A stretch of 64,000 nt of DNA from Streptomyces tsukubensis. GTDB taxonomy: Bacteria; Actinomycetota; Actinomycetes; Streptomycetales; Streptomycetaceae. Of this stretch, positions 61,036 to 64,000 are shown in pieces. Where the stretch lies: the NCBI RefSeq assembly GCF_003932715.1, contig NZ_CP020700.1, positions 5,230,501 to 5,294,500 of the forward strand. The letters are read 5' to 3'. Both the position numbers and the translations under genes were made by a program. Position 1 is the first letter of the stretch; each line of letters begins with the position of its first letter. The notes below the pieces were generated by a model, which saw nothing but the letters and a program-made list of their open reading frames with translations, made no database searches and was not told where the DNA came from.

Positions 61036-61973
61036 TGGTAGAGCGTGCCGGTGTTGACGACGGGCTGGGCGGCGCGGTCGCCGCAGAGCACGACCAGCAG
61101 ATTCGAGACCATCGCGGCCTTCCGCTCGGAGTCCAGTTCGACGAACCCGTCCTCGCTGATCCGGGTCAGTGCGGCCTCGACCATACCGACCGCCCCGTCC
61201 ACGATCTGCCGGCGTGCCGCCACCACCGCACCGGCCTGCTGGCGCTGGAGCATCGCCGAGGCGATTTCGGGGGCGTACGCGAGATGCGTGAAGCGCGACT
61301 CGATGATCCGCACCCCCGCCGCCTCGGCGCGGGCCTGTAGTTCGACGCGGAGCTTCTCGGTGATCTCCTCGGCGTTCCCGCGCAGCGAGAGGCCGTTCTC
61401 GTCATGGGCGTCGTAGGGGTACTCGATGGCGATCTGGCGCACCGCGGACTCCGTCTGGGTGGAGACGAACTCCAGGAAGTCGTCGACTTCGAACAGGGCC
61501 TGCGCGGTGTCCTCGACCCGCCACACCACCACGGCGGCCAGTTCGATCGGATTGCCGTAGGCGTCGTTGACCTTCAGGACCGCGGTCTCGTGGTTGCGGA
61601 CCCGGGTGGAGATCTCCTCGCGCGAGGTCAGCGGATTGACCCAGCGCAGCCCGTCGGTGCGGACCGTACCCCGGTAGCGGCCGAACAGCTGGACCACCCG
61701 GGCCTGGCCGGGCTCCACCATGTTCAGCCCGGCCATCGCGACGACGGCGGCGAGGGCCAGCAGGATGCCTCCGACGATCAGGCCGACCTGGGCCGCGGCG
61801 GACCCGGCGACCGCTCCGGCCACGACGGCTGCCGCGCCCCCGGCGAAGCCGGCCAGGCCGAGCAGCAGGGCCAGCCCGCCGCCGATGCTGCGGGCCGGGA
61901 ACTCCCGTACCCCGGCCGGAACCCCGTCGTACTGCTCTCTTGCGGTGTCGGCTGCGGTGTCGGCGGTGTTCAT
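61032..61973 (-). CDS. SPFH/Band 7 (stomatin-like) membrane protein
   Basis: A 313-residue protein. Two hydrophobic segments (~30-50 and ~58-80) precede the SPFH domain ([33 protein letters not shown]..., ~87-260). The later segments [32 protein letters not shown] and [35 protein letters not shown] are typical of stomatins. Such proteins organise membrane domains and proteases. First gene of an operon with the RHH protein. The promoter region has a clear palindrome at 62037. Confidence 0.9.
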   Translation of the reverse strand: MNTADTAADTAREQYDGVPAGVREFPARSIGGGLALLLGLAGFAGGAAAVVAGAVAGSAAAQVGLIVGGILLALAAVVAMAGLNMVEPGQARVVQLFGRYRGTVRTDGLRWVNPLTSREEISTRVRNHETAVLKVNDAYGNPIELAAVVVWRVEDTAQALFEVDDFLEFVSTQTESAVRQIAIEYPYDAHDENGLSLRGNAEEITEKLRVELQARAEAAGVRIIESRFTHLAYAPEIASAMLQRQQAGAVVAARRQIVDGAVGMVEAALTRISEDGFVELDSERKAAMVSNLLVVLCGDRAAQPVVNTGTLYQ

Positions 61974-62036
61974 GGGCCCCCCAGGGATCAGGGCCGACGG
62001 TGGCGGAGTTCACCACCGCTACGGCTCGCTGCTAGC

Positions 62037-62052
62037 AATGTGATTACACATT
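62037..62052. promoter_or_regulatory. AATGTG-N4-CACATT palindrome upstream of SPFH operon
   Basis: A 16-base inverted repeat with six-base perfect arms lies 64-79 bases upstream of the SPFH start, in an AT-rich patch, facing also the PBP gene. It looks like a repressor or activator operator. The RHH protein of the operon is a candidate ligand, but RHH sites are usually shorter repeats. Confidence 0.5.
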
Positions 62053-62200
62053 AATGGATGCGGCAACCGTTTGGGCAAGAGCCGAGTCGTCTTCTGTGGA
62101 CGGGGTGCTGATTCTCACGTCCGGATTCGTCGTACTAGTCCGAATTTTTCAGGGCGAACGGTGTTAGTTTTCTAAGCCGCTTTGGTCGGCGGCGACCTGA

Positions 62201-62280
62201 ACCAAGCAGAGTCCACCTGGACCAACCTGGACCAACCTGGATCAAGCAGAACCAACCAGGACCGACCAGACCGACAAGAA
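62201..62280 (+). repeat. 10-bp periodic leader repeat before the PBP gene
   Basis: Eight consecutive 10-base units follow one another: ACCAAGCAGA, GTCCACCTGG, ACCAACCTGG twice, ATCAAGCAGA, ACCAACCAGG, ACCGACCAGA and CCGACAAGAA. They end 37 bases before the PBP start. Being transcribed ahead of the gene, they form an A/C/G-rich, T-poor leader. The unit length excludes a coding role. Confidence 0.8.
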
Positions 62281-62317
62281 CACAGACCTTTCGGGGAAGA
62301 GCGGAGCGGGGCGGGCG

Positions 62318-64000
62318 ATGGGCCGAGCCGAGGAACGACGGGCCCGGCAGCGCGGTGCGCGCCGGGGCGGGAAGAGCGGGCGCACGGGCATACGCCGCTT
62401 CTTCACCTGGAAGAAGATGCTGGGCACCTTCCTCGGTCTCTGCCTGCTCGGTATGGGCGCCTTCGCGGTGATCTACATGATGGTTCCGGTTCCGGCGGCG
62501 AATGCGCAGGCCGAGATGGAGTCCAACGTCTACAAGTACGCCGACGGGACCGTCCTGGCCCGCACCGGTGAGGTCAACCGCGAGATCATCGGTCTGGAGG
62601 AGCTGTCGGAGGAGGTCCGCCAGACCTTCGTCGCCGCCGAGAACAAGAGCTTCTACAAGGACAACGGCATCGACTTCAAGGGCACCGCCCGGGGTCTGCT
62701 GAACACCGTCTCCGGCAAGGGCAAGCAGGGTGGTTCGACCATCACCCAGCAGTACGTCAAGAACTACTACCTCAACCAGGACCAGACGGTCAGCCGCAAG
62801 CTGAAGGAACTGGTGATCGCCCTCAAGGTCGACCGCGAGAAGTCCAAGGACCAGATCCTCGCGGGCTATATCAACACCAGCTACTACGGCCGCGGCGCCT
62901 ACGGAATCCAGGCCGCCGCCCAGGCGTACTACGGCATCGACGCGTCGAAGCTGAACGTCGCCCAGGCCGCCTATCTCGCCGCCCTGCTCCAGGCCCCCCA
63001 CCAGTACGACTGGGCCGTGGCCTCTCCGACCGGCAAGAAGCTGGTGTCCGACCGCTGGGCCTACGTACTGAACAACATGGTCGAGATGGGCAAGCTCGAC
63101 GGGTCCGTCCGCGACGCCCAGAAGTTCCCCGTACCGAAGGCGCCGAAGGCCGCCCCCGGTATGGAGGGCCAGACCGGCTATCTCGTCGAGGCCGCCAACG
63201 CGGAACTCGCCCGCCAGGGCATCGGCGAGGAGGACATCAAGGCCGGCGGCTGGACGATCACCCTCAACATCGACCGCGCCCGGCAGCAGGAGCTGGAGGC
63301 GGCGGTCGACAAGGAGCTGGAGTCCAAGCTCGACCGGAAGAAGGACAAGAAGGCCGCGACCGTCCAGGCCGGGGCCACCTCCGTGGATCCCACGACCGGC
63401 AAGGTCGTCGCGCTGTACGGCGGGGTCGGAGCCACCGAGCACTGGCTGTCCAACGCCACCCGCCGCGACTACCAGCCCGCGTCCACCTTCAAGCCGGTGG
63501 TGCTCGCCTCCGCCCTGGAGAACGAGGCCAGGACCCAGAGCGGCGATCCGATCAGCCTCAACACCGTCTACGACGGCACCAGCAAGCGGCCGGTCGTCGG
63601 CAGCGACACCCCGTTCAACCCGGAGAACGAGGACGACCGGGACTACGGCAGGCAGATCACCGTGCAGCGGGCGACCAACCAGTCGGTCAACTCCGTCTAT
63701 GCGCAGATGATCGTCGACGTCGGGCCCGGGAAGACCAAGAAGACCGCACTCGACCTCGGGATGCGCGACGGCGAAGGCTGGCCCGAGCGCCCCGCCATGT
63801 CGCTGGGCACCATGGGCGCCTCCACCTGGGACATGGCCGGGGTGTACGCCGGATTCGCGAACCACGGCAAGAAGGTCACCCCCTCCATCGTGGGCTCCGC
63901 CGAACACCGGGCCCGCAAGGTCGCGCTGAAGGACCCCGTCGGCGGCCAGGTGATCTCGCGCGGTACGGCCGACACCGTCACCGCCGCCATGCAGGGCGTT
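62318..64000 (+). CDS. Class A penicillin-binding protein, 3' end cut by the window
   Basis: The first 561 residues of a bifunctional peptidoglycan synthase. A basic cytoplasmic tail and one transmembrane helix (MLGTFLGLCLLGMGAFAVIYMM, ~34-55) lead into the GT51 glycosyltransferase domain (FVAAENKSFYKDNGID with the catalytic Glu, KGKQGGSTITQQYVKN, GYINTSYYGRGAYGIQAAA). The transpeptidase domain begins ~300, with the active-site PASTFK (SxxK) near residue 388 and QSVN (SxN) near 455. The KTG box lies beyond the window. The ATG at 62318 starts MGRAEERR. The frame runs open to the last base. Confidence 0.93.
   Translation, partial: MGRAEERRARQRGARRGGKSGRTGIRRFFTWKKMLGTFLGLCLLGMGAFAVIYMMVPVPAANAQAEMESNVYKYADGTVLARTGEVNREIIGLEELSEEVRQTFVAAENKSFYKDNGIDFKGTARGLLNTVSGKGKQGGSTITQQYVKNYYLNQDQTVSRKLKELVIALKVDREKSKDQILAGYINTSYYGRGAYGIQAAAQAYYGIDASKLNVAQAAYLAALLQAPHQYDWAVASPTGKKLVSDRWAYVLNNMVEMGKLDGSVRDAQKFPVPKAPKAAPGMEGQTGYLVEAANAELARQGIGEEDIKAGGWTITLNIDRARQQELEAAVDKELESKLDRKKDKKAATVQAGATSVDPTTGKVVALYGGVGATEHWLSNATRRDYQPASTFKPVVLASALENEARTQSGDPISLNTVYDGTSKRPVVGSDTPFNPENEDDRDYGRQITVQRATNQSVNSVYAQMIVDVGPGKTKKTALDLGMRDGEGWPERPAMSLGTMGASTWDMAGVYAGFANHGKKVTPSIVGSAEHRARKVALKDPVGGQVISRGTADTVTAAMQGV

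Overview
The window is high-GC actinobacterial DNA, almost certainly from a Streptomyces chromosome. Third codon positions are GC-rich, GTG starts are common, leucine TTA codons are rare and sit in a pathway regulator, and the housekeeping genes (ahpC/ahpD/oxyR, SPFH, class A PBP, PhoH-type ATPase, Z-prenyl transferase) are of streptomycete type. Everything here was read by eye from sequence. Family names come from motif and sequence recognition; no database search was run.

Bases ~1-41,130 are most of a type II polyketide gene cluster of the anthracycline class. The core is ACP (1564), KS-alpha/KS-beta (15821-18342), C-9 ketoreductase, di-domain aromatase/cyclase, SnoaB/AknX-like anthrone oxygenase, SnoaL/AknH-like fourth-ring cyclase and a DnrC/SnoaC-like carboxyl methyltransferase. 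Tailoring genes resemble RdmE (C-11 hydroxylase), RdmC/DnrP (15-methylesterase), DnrK (O-methyltransferase), SnoK/SnoN (Fe/2OG dioxygenase) and AknOx (secreted terminal-sugar oxidase). A Rieske oxygenase and a monothiol DsbA-like protein are also present. Deoxysugar genes cover 4,6-dehydration, 3,5-epimerisation, 2,3-dehydration, two 4-ketoreductions, 3-C-methylation, N,N-dimethylation, amine oxidation (DnmZ-like nitrososynthase) and O-methylation. Five glycosyltransferases and two heme-less P450-like activators imply a heavily glycosylated product, probably with an N-dimethylated amino sugar and a branched nitroso/nitro sugar. A DrrAB-like ABC exporter gives self-resistance. An AfsR-type SARP with three TTA codons probably switches the cluster on, and TCGAC/TCGAG-like heptamers at 11-bp spacing recur in its divergent promoters. 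No NDP-glucose synthase, sugar aminotransferase or second/third-ring cyclase was seen, so the cluster probably continues to the left.

Bases ~41,300-64,000 look like conserved chromosome: DUF192, prepilin peptidase, DUF2079, HxlR regulator, aldo/keto reductase, Z-prenyl transferase, PIN-PhoH protein, secreted SLT protein, AI-2E-type permease, ahpD-ahpC, a PadR plus ABC transporter cassette, oxyR, an ECF sigma factor, a DUF1579-like protein, an RHH-SPFH operon and a class A penicillin-binding protein cut off by the window end. The PadR/ABC cassette lies between ahpC and oxyR, which are neighbours in S. coelicolor.

Two related inverted-repeat (MITE-like) elements of 181 and 167 bp occur in opposite orientation, one inside the cluster (29972-30152) and one just outside (42675-42841). 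Several convergent gene pairs are separated by long, almost loopless palindromes that look like bidirectional terminators.
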